From contig JAHFEI010000090.1 in the NCBI GenBank assembly GCA_023248615.1, positions 1 through 7,454 of the forward strand: a DNA stretch of 7,454 bases, written 5' to 3'. Positions 1 to 5,379 of this stretch are shown here, in pieces. The DNA is from Nitrospinales bacterium. Its GTDB lineage: Bacteria > Nitrospinota_A > UBA7883 > JACRGQ01. A program made the position numbers and the translations under genes. The notes beneath the pieces were generated by a model that did no database searches, was not told the origin of the DNA, and saw only the letters and a list, made by a program, of their open reading frames with translations. Each line of letters starts with the position of its first letter. Within the stretch, counting starts at the first letter, position 1.

Positions 1-8
1 CCTCAGGC

Positions 9-23
9 GGCATTCCTAATGCC
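9..23. repeat. Small perfect hairpin at window edge
   Basis: GGCATT (9-14) and AATGCC (18-23) form a 6-bp perfect stem with a three-base loop. No T-run follows on either strand, so a terminator call is weak. It may mark the end of a gene lying left of the window, which cannot be seen here. Confidence 0.35.
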
Positions 24-79
24 ACGAACTATCCCGCTATTTGTACCATAAATCGACCCGGCTACCAAACATAAATAGA

Positions 80-127
80 CGGAATTAAATTATTTGGAAG
101 ATACCGGGCGGCTATCGCCCAATTCCG
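80..127. promoter_or_regulatory. Nested inverted repeat upstream of the methyltransferase gene
   Basis: CGGAATT (80-86) is perfectly complementary to AATTCCG (121-127). Just inside the right arm lies a second hairpin, GGGCG (106-110) with CGCCC (116-120) around a five-base loop. A TAGAAT hexamer (139-144, 5 of 6 matches to the -10 consensus) follows, although no convincing -35 is placed 16-18 bases before it. The repeat could be an operator flanking the promoter, or a folded RNA leader if transcription starts further left. The rest of bases 1-165 holds no gene that I can support. Confidence 0.4.
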
Positions 128-167
128 CAAAATAGGGGTAGAATAAGCCACGATAACCAAAGGCCAT

Positions 168-174
168 GGGAGGG
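168..174 (+). promoter_or_regulatory. Shine-Dalgarno deciding the methyltransferase start
   Basis: GGGAGGG lies six bases before the ATG at 181, a good ribosome-binding distance. The in-frame ATG at 166 overlaps this element and has no comparable site in front of it. The 181 start is therefore preferred. Confidence 0.6.
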
Positions 175-180
175 ACGGAG

Positions 181-753
181 ATGGACAGGAAATTCAACCC
201 GAAAGAAGTGGATAAACTGAGAAAGCCCGAACGGCTCCAGCGCGAAAACCCGCAAACAGTCTGGGAAAATATCGGCCTTAGCAACCCATCCTGCCTGGTG
301 GACGTGGGATGCGGCATAGGGTTCGCCTCCATACCTTTCGCCCGGCACATTCCGGCAGGTACGGTGTATGCCTGCGACATCTCGCAAGAGATGCTGGACA
401 TACTGAAAGAGGAAATAGGCAAGGCGGGGGTAAAGAACATCAAGCCGGTGCTGGTGGAAGAAGCAAAAATACCGCTGGCGGACGGGATAGCGGACGCAGT
501 CCTTATGCAAAACATCCACCACGAACTGCATGCGGAAGTGGAAATCCTGAAGGAATGCAGGCGACTGCTAAAACCGGGCGGCAAGATAGCGATAGTGGAC
601 TGGAAAAAAGAACCGATGGATATAGGGCCGCCGCAGGAAATCCGCGTATCGGTGAAAAAAATAGGAAGCGATTTGCGGGAAGCGGGCTTCACACAGATAC
701 AATCGCTAGACCTGCTGGCCTACCACTCGTTCGTGCTGGCCCAAAAACCGTAG
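181..753 (+). CDS. Class I SAM-dependent methyltransferase (UbiE/Methyltransf_11-like)
   Basis: A 190-residue cytoplasmic protein with a complete small Rossmann methyltransferase core. Visible motifs are the SAM-binding loop VDVGCGIGFAS (40-50), the acidic ribose-binding residue in VYACDIS (Asp66), an NIHHE segment after strand 4 (111-115) and LLKPGGKIAIVDWKKE (129-144). A GPP turn follows, then an AGF-containing C-terminal sheet. The DWKKE...GPP arrangement is familiar from a subgroup of UbiE-like methyltransferases of unknown substrate, so the acceptor molecule cannot be named. There is no metal-binding or extra domain that would point to arsenite or quinone substrates. It stands alone on the plus strand, convergent with ridA, so neighbours do not help. 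ATA is used heavily for Ile. An alternative start at 166 would add five residues. Confidence 0.85.
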   Translation: MDRKFNPKEVDKLRKPERLQRENPQTVWENIGLSNPSCLVDVGCGIGFASIPFARHIPAGTVYACDISQEMLDILKEEIGKAGVKNIKPVLVEEAKIPLADGIADAVLMQNIHHELHAEVEILKECRRLLKPGGKIAIVDWKKEPMDIGPPQEIRVSVKKIGSDLREAGFTQIQSLDLLAYHSFVLAQKP

Positions 754-760
754 GGACACT

Positions 761-822
761 CCGGCAACTTCGGTTATGCCGGTGAGATAAAGTTTCTCAC
801 GCCGCATAAAGTATTTTTGCGG
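761..822. terminator. Three tandem hairpins between convergent genes
   Basis: Bases 761-782 fold as CCGGC, AAC, a TTCG tetraloop closed by C-G, GTT, two unpaired bases, then GCCGG. Bases 782-800 pair GTGAGA with TCTCAC. Bases 802-822 pair CCGCA with TGCGG, and an AAA/TTT inner stem is possible. They fill most of the 103-base gap between the methyltransferase stop and the ridA stop. No proper U-tract follows on either strand. A bidirectional transcription-end or RNA-stabilising role is inferred from position rather than from a canonical intrinsic terminator. Confidence 0.4.
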
Positions 823-856
823 TAGCCAAGCCCCGCAACCGGTAAAGCAGGTAGCG

Positions 857-1237
857 CTACAGCACCGCGATTGCGTCTATTTCCACCAAGGCGTTTTTAG
901 GTAGCGCCGCAACCTGCACAGTAGCCCGCGCCGGTGGGTTGGACTTGAAAAACGTGGCGTACACGCCGTTCATATCGGCGAACATCGCCATATCGGCAAG
1001 GTACACGGTGGTTTTTACCACGTTGTCCATAGTTCCGCCCGCTTCGGTTATCACGGCTTCTAGGTTCCGCATTACGCGATCGGTCTGCTCCTTTATGCCG
1101 CCCGGCACCATCTCTCCCGTGGCGGGGTTTAGCGGTATCTGGCCGGATGCGTACAACACATCGCCCACCCGCACCGCTTGCGAATAGGGACCGATTGCTT
1201 TGGGGGCATGACGCGTATCTATTATTTTCTTTTCCAT
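857..1237 (-). CDS. ridA: RidA/YjgF family enamine/imine deaminase
   Basis: A 126-residue protein, the standard RidA length. The family hydrolyses reactive enamine/imine intermediates, such as 2-aminoacrylate made by PLP enzymes, releasing ammonia, and it works as a trimer. The protein carries IGPYSQAV (15-22), YASGQIPLNP (29-38), the NPPARATV segment with the substrate-carboxylate Arg (Arg104) and LVEIDAIAV near the C-terminus (Glu119). Keeping Arg104 and Glu119 points to the catalytically active RidA subgroup. The Cys that often follows the Arg is absent. The ATG at 1237 is chosen because it gives the usual N-terminus MEKKIIDT; a longer in-frame extension into the PBP gene looks unrelated. 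It begins 37 bases after the PBP stop. There is no Shine-Dalgarno, but an AT-rich hexamer sits seven bases upstream. It may be read from the PBP transcript as well. Confidence 0.93.
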   Translation of the reverse strand: MEKKIIDTRHAPKAIGPYSQAVRVGDVLYASGQIPLNPATGEMVPGGIKEQTDRVMRNLEAVITEAGGTMDNVVKTTVYLADMAMFADMNGVYATFFKSNPPARATVQVAALPKNALVEIDAIAVL

Positions 1238-1244
1238 GCGGATA

Positions 1245-1250
1245 AATCTA
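1245..1250 (-). promoter_or_regulatory. Possible -10 element for a leaderless ridA transcript
   Basis: On the minus strand TAGATT (4 of 6 matches to TATAAT) ends seven bases before the ridA ATG, where no Shine-Dalgarno is present. A -35 is poor (TTGCGC at 18 bases). It is called only because three other start sites in the window share this spacing. Confidence 0.3.
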
Positions 1251-1274
1251 CACGGTACGGGCCGCTTTGCGCAA

Positions 1275-3233
1275 CTACCGTTTACGGCACGATTGGGTAG
1301 GTTGCGTACCTTCCACAAAAAACTCCTGCACAGTTGGGCCGCATTTCGGGTCTGCCAGTAGCCCGGTAGCCTGGTCTACCTCCATCTGGGTTATCCCTTC
1401 CGGGATATCAAAATCCAGCGCCTCTTTGCCGCGCATGGCGGCTTGCATAAACTGCGTCCAGATAGGCCCTGCGGCCTGTGCGCCTGTCTCCCCCTCCCCC
1501 ATCGATTTTTTGATGTCGTACCCCACCCAAACCCCGGCGGCAAGCTGTGGCGTAAAGCCCACAAACCACGCGTCGGTGTAGTCGTCCGTCGTGCCTGTCT
1601 TTGCGGCGACGGGCCTGCCCAGCTTTTGCGCCACCCTGCCTGTGCCGCTTTCCACCACGCTACGAAGCATGCTGGAAACCAAAAACGCGTTTTGCGCCGT
1701 CATTGATTCGGTCAGCTTCGGTCGGTTTTCATCCATGGAGCCATCCTTGTTTTTTACATAGCGGATAAGCCGGTGGGGGACAAGCTGTCCCCGGTTGGCA
1801 AACGAACCGTAGGCGCCGGTCAACTCCAGCAACGTCACCTCGGAGCTTCCCAGCGCAAGCGAAGGGTATGGGTGCAGTTCGGTAGTTATCCCCACCCTTC
1901 TGGCAAGGCCTATAACCTTTTGCGGCCCTACATCCAAAAACAGCTTCACGCTTGCCAGGTTGAGCGAATGCGTGAGCGCATAGCGCATGGATACCGGGCC
2001 GAAAAAGCGGTTTTGGTAGTTCACGGGCTTCCAGCTTCCGGAAAAAGTCGGCTCTTCCACTTCCATCGGGGAATCTATAAGTATCGCGGATGGGGTCCAG
2101 CCGTTTTCCAGTGCGGCGGCATACAGGATAGGCTTGAATGCCGAACCGGGCTGGCGCTTCGCCTGCGTTACCCGGTTAAACTGGCTTTGCTTGAAATCCG
2201 CCCCGCCGACCATCGCCTTTATCTCGCCGGTAGACGGTTCTATGGCCACCAGCGCCGCTTGCAAAGGCAGGTCTGCCGGGTTGCCATTGCGCTTTTTAAT
2301 ACGCGCCCCAACCTCCTTGGTGCCGTTGGCAACAGCCATCTGCGCCGCCATCTGCATTTCGATATTCAGCGTGGTGCGCACCTCCAGGCCCTGCCGGTAA
2401 ATCCCCTCAGAGCCGTATTGCCGCTCCAAATCCTGCCGTATTATCTCCAGAAAATACGGGGCGTAGTCCATATCCTGCTTCGACGCCAGCGTTATCGGCT
2501 CCACATCCGCCGTAGCCCTTTGCTCCTCGGTTATAAACCCCTCTTCCCTCATACGGGTAAGGACAAAGGAGCGGCGCTCACGCGCCTTTCCCATGTTGCC
2601 TATCGGGGAGTAAACGGATGGAGCGCGGGGAAGCGCCCCTATGACCGCACACTCGGCAAGGGTAAGGTCTTTTGCCGGTTTGCCGAAATAAACCTGCGAG
2701 GCCGCCTCTATGCCATAAGCCCCGGAACCAAAATAAATCTGGTTAAAGTAATAAGTTAGTAGTTCCGGCTTAGTGTATTGTAATTCCATCTCGAATGCTA
2801 TCATCATCTCATTTACTTTACGGGAGAATGTTTTATCCGGGGTAAGGAAAAGTGTCTTCGCAAGTTGCTGTGTGATGGTGCTTCCCCCCTGCACTATCCG
2901 CCTGGCGCGGATATCCGCCAGCAGTGCGCGAAGGAGGCTAAGCGCGCGCACACCCTTATGCTGGTAAAAGTGGGAATCCTCCACCGCCAGCACCGCCTTG
3001 ATGGCGTATGGCGTTATCTGGTCGAAACTTAAAAGTTCGCGTCTTTGCTGGTAAAGCTCCCCTATCAGCCTGCCATCGTCGGAATATATCTTGGTGGAAA
3101 CCGGGGGGGTGTACTCCTGGAGCATTTTTATGTCCGGCAGTTCGGAAAACTTCGCGAAAATATATCCGGCAATTCCACCGCACGACACGCCGAAGAGTAT
3201 GGCAAAAACAATAAGAGGCCTTTTGAATGGCAC
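1275..3233 (-). CDS. Class A penicillin-binding protein 1A (bifunctional transglycosylase/transpeptidase)
   Basis: A 652-residue inner-membrane peptidoglycan synthase that polymerises lipid II and cross-links the strands in the periplasm. A short cytoplasmic tail and one TM anchor (about 6-28) come first. The GT51 domain follows with EDSHFYQHKG (catalytic Glu85), GGSTITQQLAKTLF (116-129), RKVNEMMIAFE (138-148) and LLTYYFNQIYFGSGAYG (158-174). The transpeptidase domain has the SxxK motif SAFK (Ser364, Lys367), SLN (423-425) and KTGT (545-548). All catalytic residues of both domains are present. At 652 residues it is shorter than E. coli PBP1A (about 850), with little room for the OB insert. 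The tail has a Cys pair (631, 649). Start is GTG, with GAGG seven bases upstream; the ATG at 3251 runs into a stop at once. It follows the lipoprotein gene by 71 bases. It could be named mrcA or ponA by family, but orthology is not proven. Confidence 0.96.
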   Translation of the reverse strand: MPFKRPLIVFAILFGVSCGGIAGYIFAKFSELPDIKMLQEYTPPVSTKIYSDDGRLIGELYQQRRELLSFDQITPYAIKAVLAVEDSHFYQHKGVRALSLLRALLADIRARRIVQGGSTITQQLAKTLFLTPDKTFSRKVNEMMIAFEMELQYTKPELLTYYFNQIYFGSGAYGIEAASQVYFGKPAKDLTLAECAVIGALPRAPSVYSPIGNMGKARERRSFVLTRMREEGFITEEQRATADVEPITLASKQDMDYAPYFLEIIRQDLERQYGSEGIYRQGLEVRTTLNIEMQMAAQMAVANGTKEVGARIKKRNGNPADLPLQAALVAIEPSTGEIKAMVGGADFKQSQFNRVTQAKRQPGSAFKPILYAAALENGWTPSAILIDSPMEVEEPTFSGSWKPVNYQNRFFGPVSMRYALTHSLNLASVKLFLDVGPQKVIGLARRVGITTELHPYPSLALGSSEVTLLELTGAYGSFANRGQLVPHRLIRYVKNKDGSMDENRPKLTESMTAQNAFLVSSMLRSVVESGTGRVAQKLGRPVAAKTGTTDDYTDAWFVGFTPQLAAGVWVGYDIKKSMGEGETGAQAAGPIWTQFMQAAMRGKEALDFDIPEGITQMEVDQATGLLADPKCGPTVQEFFVEGTQPTQSCRKR

Positions 3234-3240
3234 CCTACCG

Positions 3241-3244
3241 CCTC
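3241..3244 (-). promoter_or_regulatory. Ribosome-binding site for the GTG start of the PBP gene
   Basis: On the minus strand GAGG is followed by seven bases and then GTG at 3233. This spacing supports the unusual GTG start, as no in-frame ATG is nearby. Confidence 0.55.
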
Positions 3245-3304
3245 ACGGCATACATGGTCATCATGGATATCGGCCTCATGCCTGACAGCGCCGGGGAAGG
3301 CCCG

Positions 3305-3613
3305 TCAGTAGTTGTAAACGTAATCCTTCACTACTCCATTTTTGTCGAACTCGACATGTAGCGTACGCAGGTTAAAATCCTTGTAGAAGAAGCTCTCGCC
3401 ATCCGGCAAAATTAGCCTGTCTATAGGCTCCCCGAAAATGGATTCCACCTGAGATTTGGTGGTGGCTCCCTTGCGTATCTGCGATACCTTTTCCTTGCTT
3501 ACGGCATCGTCCAGTTTCAGGTTCAGCCGCTCGGTGGAGCAGGCGGCCAAAGCAACAAGCGCCACGACTACCATCGTCTTCCTCATAAAAGTCATATACC
3601 TGGCAATCTCCAT
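3305..3613 (-). CDS. BamE/SmpA-OmlA-like outer-membrane lipoprotein
   Basis: A small lipoprotein of 102 residues. It has a positively charged n-region (Arg11, Lys12), a hydrophobic stretch and the lipobox L-A-A-C (Cys25) followed by Ser. By the usual +2 rule this favours sorting to the outer membrane. The mature part, KVSQIRKGATTKSQVESIFG and later LHVEFDKNGVVKDYVY, has the alpha-alpha-beta pattern of the SmpA/OmlA domain found in BamE, a helper of outer-membrane protein assembly. Many paralogues share this domain without being BamE, so the function is only suggested. The start is uncertain: 3613 has no strong ribosome site, and ATGs at 3595 and 3586 would give signal peptides of 18 or 15 residues, also workable. 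It lies 14 bases after the PNPOx stop and before the PBP gene, so co-transcription is likely and a cell-envelope role is consistent. Confidence 0.8.
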   Translation of the reverse strand: MEIARYMTFMRKTMVVVALVALAACSTERLNLKLDDAVSKEKVSQIRKGATTKSQVESIFGEPIDRLILPDGESFFYKDFNLRTLHVEFDKNGVVKDYVYNY

Positions 3614-3627
3614 TTTTTAAGCGCCTA

Positions 3628-4098
3628 TTACCCTTTGCCAACCAGCCCGGATACCGTTGGCTTCAGGCCAATATACTCGAAAACCGGCACGCCATACCCG
3701 CAAGATGTCTGCACCTTGAAAATATCCAGCATGAAAATGGTGCGAACATGCTTGCCCGGCACATCCGGCCATAGCAGGGAAAGCTCGGCAAATTTCGCAT
3801 CGGAAGGCGTCACCGCCTCCCCATTGCAAAAAAGCCGCAATATAAGCGGCTCGGCGCTGAAACTGCAAAACATCACGGTAACGGTGGAACCCTCGGCGAT
3901 ATCTTCCGCCGTCCTGTTGCCGCTACCCGCAAAATCAATATAGGCGGCCTTGTTCTTACCCAGCACTTTCAGCGGGGTTACACCCTTCGGCGAAACATTA
4001 ACGCTTTTGCCGGGAGCCGATGTCCCCACAAAAAACATATTCTGCTCCTTTATGAAGCTGATATGCCCTTCATCCAGCGAATCGAAAAATTTTGCCAT
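3628..4098 (-). CDS. Pyridoxamine 5'-phosphate oxidase-fold (PNPOx-like) flavin/cofactor-binding protein
   Basis: A 156-residue cytoplasmic protein of the split-barrel PNPOx-like family. Recognisable segments are the N-terminal helix then MFFVGTSAPGKSVNVSPKG (21-39), YIDFAGSGNRTAEDIAEG (53-70), VTVMFCSFSAEPLILRLF (73-90) with Gly93 after it, and TSCGYGVPVFEY (131-142). These match a common subgroup of F420/FMN/heme-type split-barrel proteins whose substrate is usually unknown; it is not pdxH. Members I recall continue for about 30 residues after the SCGYGVP motif, while this one stops 14 residues after EY with GLKPTVSGLVGKG. It may be C-terminally shortened. No other frame near the end restores the usual tail. 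It has no Shine-Dalgarno and sits right behind a promoter, so it is probably the first gene of the lipoprotein-PBP-ridA transcript. Confidence 0.85.
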   Translation of the reverse strand: MAKFFDSLDEGHISFIKEQNMFFVGTSAPGKSVNVSPKGVTPLKVLGKNKAAYIDFAGSGNRTAEDIAEGSTVTVMFCSFSAEPLILRLFCNGEAVTPSDAKFAELSLLWPDVPGKHVRTIFMLDIFKVQTSCGYGVPVFEYIGLKPTVSGLVGKG

Positions 4099-4104
4099 CG
4101 GGCG

Positions 4105-4133
4105 ATTGTATTACCTGCGCGGCAAGTAATCAA
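4105..4133 (-). promoter_or_regulatory. Sigma70-type promoter, leaderless start for the PNPOx gene
   Basis: On the minus strand TTGATT (4128-4133, 4 of 6 to TTGACA), an exact 17-base spacer and TACAAT (4105-4110, 5 of 6 to TATAAT). Six bases (4099-4104) then separate the -10 from the ATG at 4098, which puts the expected +1 on the A of the start codon. No ribosome site lies in between. This is the clearest promoter in the window. Confidence 0.65.
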
Positions 4134-4151
4134 CTGCAACTCCCCATTCCG

Positions 4152-4170
4152 CCCCGTGTCCAGCACGGGG
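4152..4170. repeat. Hairpin in the spacer between SDR and PNPOx genes
   Basis: CCCCGTG (4152-4158) and CACGGGG (4164-4170) form a perfect 7-bp GC-rich stem around a TCCAG loop. No T-run follows in either direction. It sits about 20 bases upstream of the -35 of the PNPOx promoter. Confidence 0.5.
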
Positions 4171-4195
4171 TAAAAAGCGGGAAATAAGAACCTGG

Positions 4196-4215
4196 ATTCC
4201 CGCATGCGCGAGAAT
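4196..4215. repeat. dRS3-like dispersed inverted repeat (ATTCCC-N8-GAGAAT)
   Basis: A 20-bp imperfect palindrome: ATTC, a C/A mismatch, CGC, loop ATGC, GCG, GAAT. It lies within the wider string CCTGGATTCCCGC...GAGAATGACA. It is one base off the ATTCCC-N8-GGGAAT core of neisserial dRS3 repeats, and similar CTGGATTCCCGC...GGGAATGAC repeats are scattered in intergenic regions of many bacterial genomes. Multicopy status in this genome cannot be checked from one window. Confidence 0.5.
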
Positions 4216-4233
4216 GACAACCGGTGGAACTCC

Positions 4234-4261
4234 AAAAACTGCCATTCCGCAACGCGAATGG
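4234..4261 (-). terminator. Candidate intrinsic terminator after the SDR gene
   Basis: On the minus strand CCATTC...GAATGG (4256-4261 with 4242-4247) forms a 6-bp stem. It can be extended to 8 bp with one bulge, leaving a short loop. CAG and then five Ts (4234-4238) follow. It starts about 20 bases past the SDR stop. The three-base gap before the T-run and the modest stem make it moderate in strength. It would separate mazG-ybgC-SDR from the downstream transcript. Confidence 0.45.
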
Positions 4262-4280
4262 AACTTTGTCCGGGCAAGCG

Positions 4281-5186
4281 TCAACAAACGCTGGTTTTGA
4301 GGTAGGAAAGATTCTCGGCGGAAAACGGGATAGGCGTTATGCCGAAGAATTTTTTATAATCCGTTTCCGGCACGCGGTTGCCTTCCAAAAGCATATCAAT
4401 CTGGTCTGCTGTGGCGGGGAAGGCGGGAAAACGCCCCAGCAACGAAACGAGCGGCCTGGCCAAAAACCACGGGATAGGAAGTTTTGCCTTCGGCTTCCGC
4501 CCCATGCCGAGAAAAATCAGGTTCAGTATTTCCCGGTAGGAATACGCAATGTCGCCCCCAAGATGGAAGGTCAGCCCTATGGAATCCGGACGCTCCAACG
4601 CACCGGCAAATGCAAGCGCAACATCGTTCACATGTATCGGCTGGAGCCTATAGTTCCCATCGCCGAACATCGGTATCACGGGAGCATTTTTGAACGAGCG
4701 GGCAAGCTGTGTGCAAAACTCTATTTTCCCTTTCGGCGGCTCGCCGAAAACTACGGAGGGGCGGAATATCGTCCAGTCAAGCCCGGAGGACTTGACTATC
4801 TCCTCCGCCCGGTACTTCGTGGTTTGGTACTCGCTTATGCCGTCAGGCCGGGCGCCATTCGCGCTCATCTGGATAAAGCGCCCCACCCCGGCTTTCCGGG
4901 CGGCCTCCACGAGGTTACGCGTCACATCCACATGCGATGCGGCAAACGTAACCCCGCGAGCCGGGAATGCGCGGATAATCCCGACAAGGTTGATTACCGC
5001 GTCATGCCCCTCCAGAACGCCAGTCATGGCGCTTGGTTCCAGAGCGTCCCCTTTCCAGCCGCCTGCTCCAGAGATGTGTGATGTGGTGCTTCTTGACATG
5101 GATGTCACCCTGTGTCCACGGCCTGGCAACATCCCTGCTAAACAGGAACCTATAAAGCCCGAACCGCCTACCACCAGCACCTTCAT
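4281..5186 (-). CDS. Atypical SDR / NAD(P)-binding epimerase-like protein (NDUFA9 subunit-like family)
   Basis: A 301-residue protein with an N-terminal Rossmann fold, MKVLVVGGSGFIGSCLAGML (GGxGFIG at 7-13). It continues with GDALEP (46-51, acidic turn), DAVINLVGIIRAF (62-74), HVDVTRNLVEAARKAGVGRF (85-104), the Ser in QMSANGA (Ser108), YQTTK (Tyr120, Lys124, the SDR catalytic pair) and DWTIFRPSVVFGEPPKG. It also has a QPIHVNDVA motif and an LGG turn. The order fits the atypical SDR group often annotated as complex I NDUFA9-like in bacteria, whose members may act on nucleotide sugars, quinone biosynthesis or assembly. The substrate is unknown and no nuo gene is nearby. The ATG at 5186 is preferred because GGAAAGGG (5192-5199) lies five bases upstream and the fold begins there. 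The gene is preceded by a 193-base spacer after ybgC. Confidence 0.88.
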   Translation of the reverse strand: MKVLVVGGSGFIGSCLAGMLPGRGHRVTSMSRSTTSHISGAGGWKGDALEPSAMTGVLEGHDAVINLVGIIRAFPARGVTFAASHVDVTRNLVEAARKAGVGRFIQMSANGARPDGISEYQTTKYRAEEIVKSSGLDWTIFRPSVVFGEPPKGKIEFCTQLARSFKNAPVIPMFGDGNYRLQPIHVNDVALAFAGALERPDSIGLTFHLGGDIAYSYREILNLIFLGMGRKPKAKLPIPWFLARPLVSLLGRFPAFPATADQIDMLLEGNRVPETDYKKFFGITPIPFSAENLSYLKTSVC

Positions 5187-5321
5187 CTGCGCCCTTTCCG
5201 GAATTACCCATAAACTTGCCCATAGCATCGCTCCATAACGTGACCACATACTCGAAAGAAGCTTTGATTAAAGAAACAAACGATCCCCAAAAATCTCTCA
5301 TATACACTCACCGCCTTTCCA

Positions 5322-5365
5322 GCGGACGGCGACCAGGCAGTCCGCCACGGGCCGTGGCCACTGCC
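5322..5365 (-). promoter_or_regulatory. Strong hairpin with a competing alternative pairing, downstream of ybgC
   Basis: GGCAGT (5336-5341) pairs with ACTGCC (5360-5365), and inside it GCCACG (5344-5349) pairs with CGTGGC (5353-5358) around GGC. This gives 12 bp with a small internal loop. GTCCGC (5340-5345), part of this stem, can instead pair with GCGGAC (5322-5327). The two folds exclude each other. On the leftward transcript the element lies 14 bases after the ybgC stop and ahead of the SDR gene. No T-run follows, so it is not a standard terminator. A role in mRNA processing or attenuation is inference. Confidence 0.45.
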
Positions 5366-5379
5366 ACTTCTACCCCTGC

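Noticed and set aside
46..59. TIGYGE pore signature of the channel as a novel selectivity filter (protein residues about 46-59, coded near 6792-6833)
   Set aside because: GYGE in place of GYGD occurs in known bacterial RCK-linked channels, so it is variation within the family. Coordinates given here are residue positions.
41..76. TTGTAC (41-46) with ATAAAT (71-76) as a promoter of the methyltransferase gene
   Set aside because: The spacing is 24 bases, far from the 16-18 needed.
90..692. Minus-strand open frame of 200 codons across the methyltransferase
   Set aside because: It is antisense to a methyltransferase with all motifs intact, and no family is recognisable in it.
851..860. Perfect palindrome GTAGCGCTAC at the ridA stop
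   Set aside because: It is only 10 bp, has no loop for an RNA hairpin, and half of it is fixed by the ridA stop and last codon. Chance is likely.
1773..2759. Long plus-strand open frame of 328 codons
   Set aside because: It lies antisense to the intact PBP gene, whose catalytic motifs are all present. The translation is Arg/His/Leu-rich and low-complexity, typical of a shadow frame in GC-rich DNA.
4224..5081. Plus-strand open frame of 285 codons
   Set aside because: It is antisense to the SDR gene. It has no recognisable motif or ribosome site and a composition typical of a shadow frame.
5002..5307. 101-codon minus-strand frame as a full gene
   Set aside because: It overlaps the SDR coding sequence by 185 bases in another frame and has no domain. 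Only its first part is kept, as a low-interest finding.
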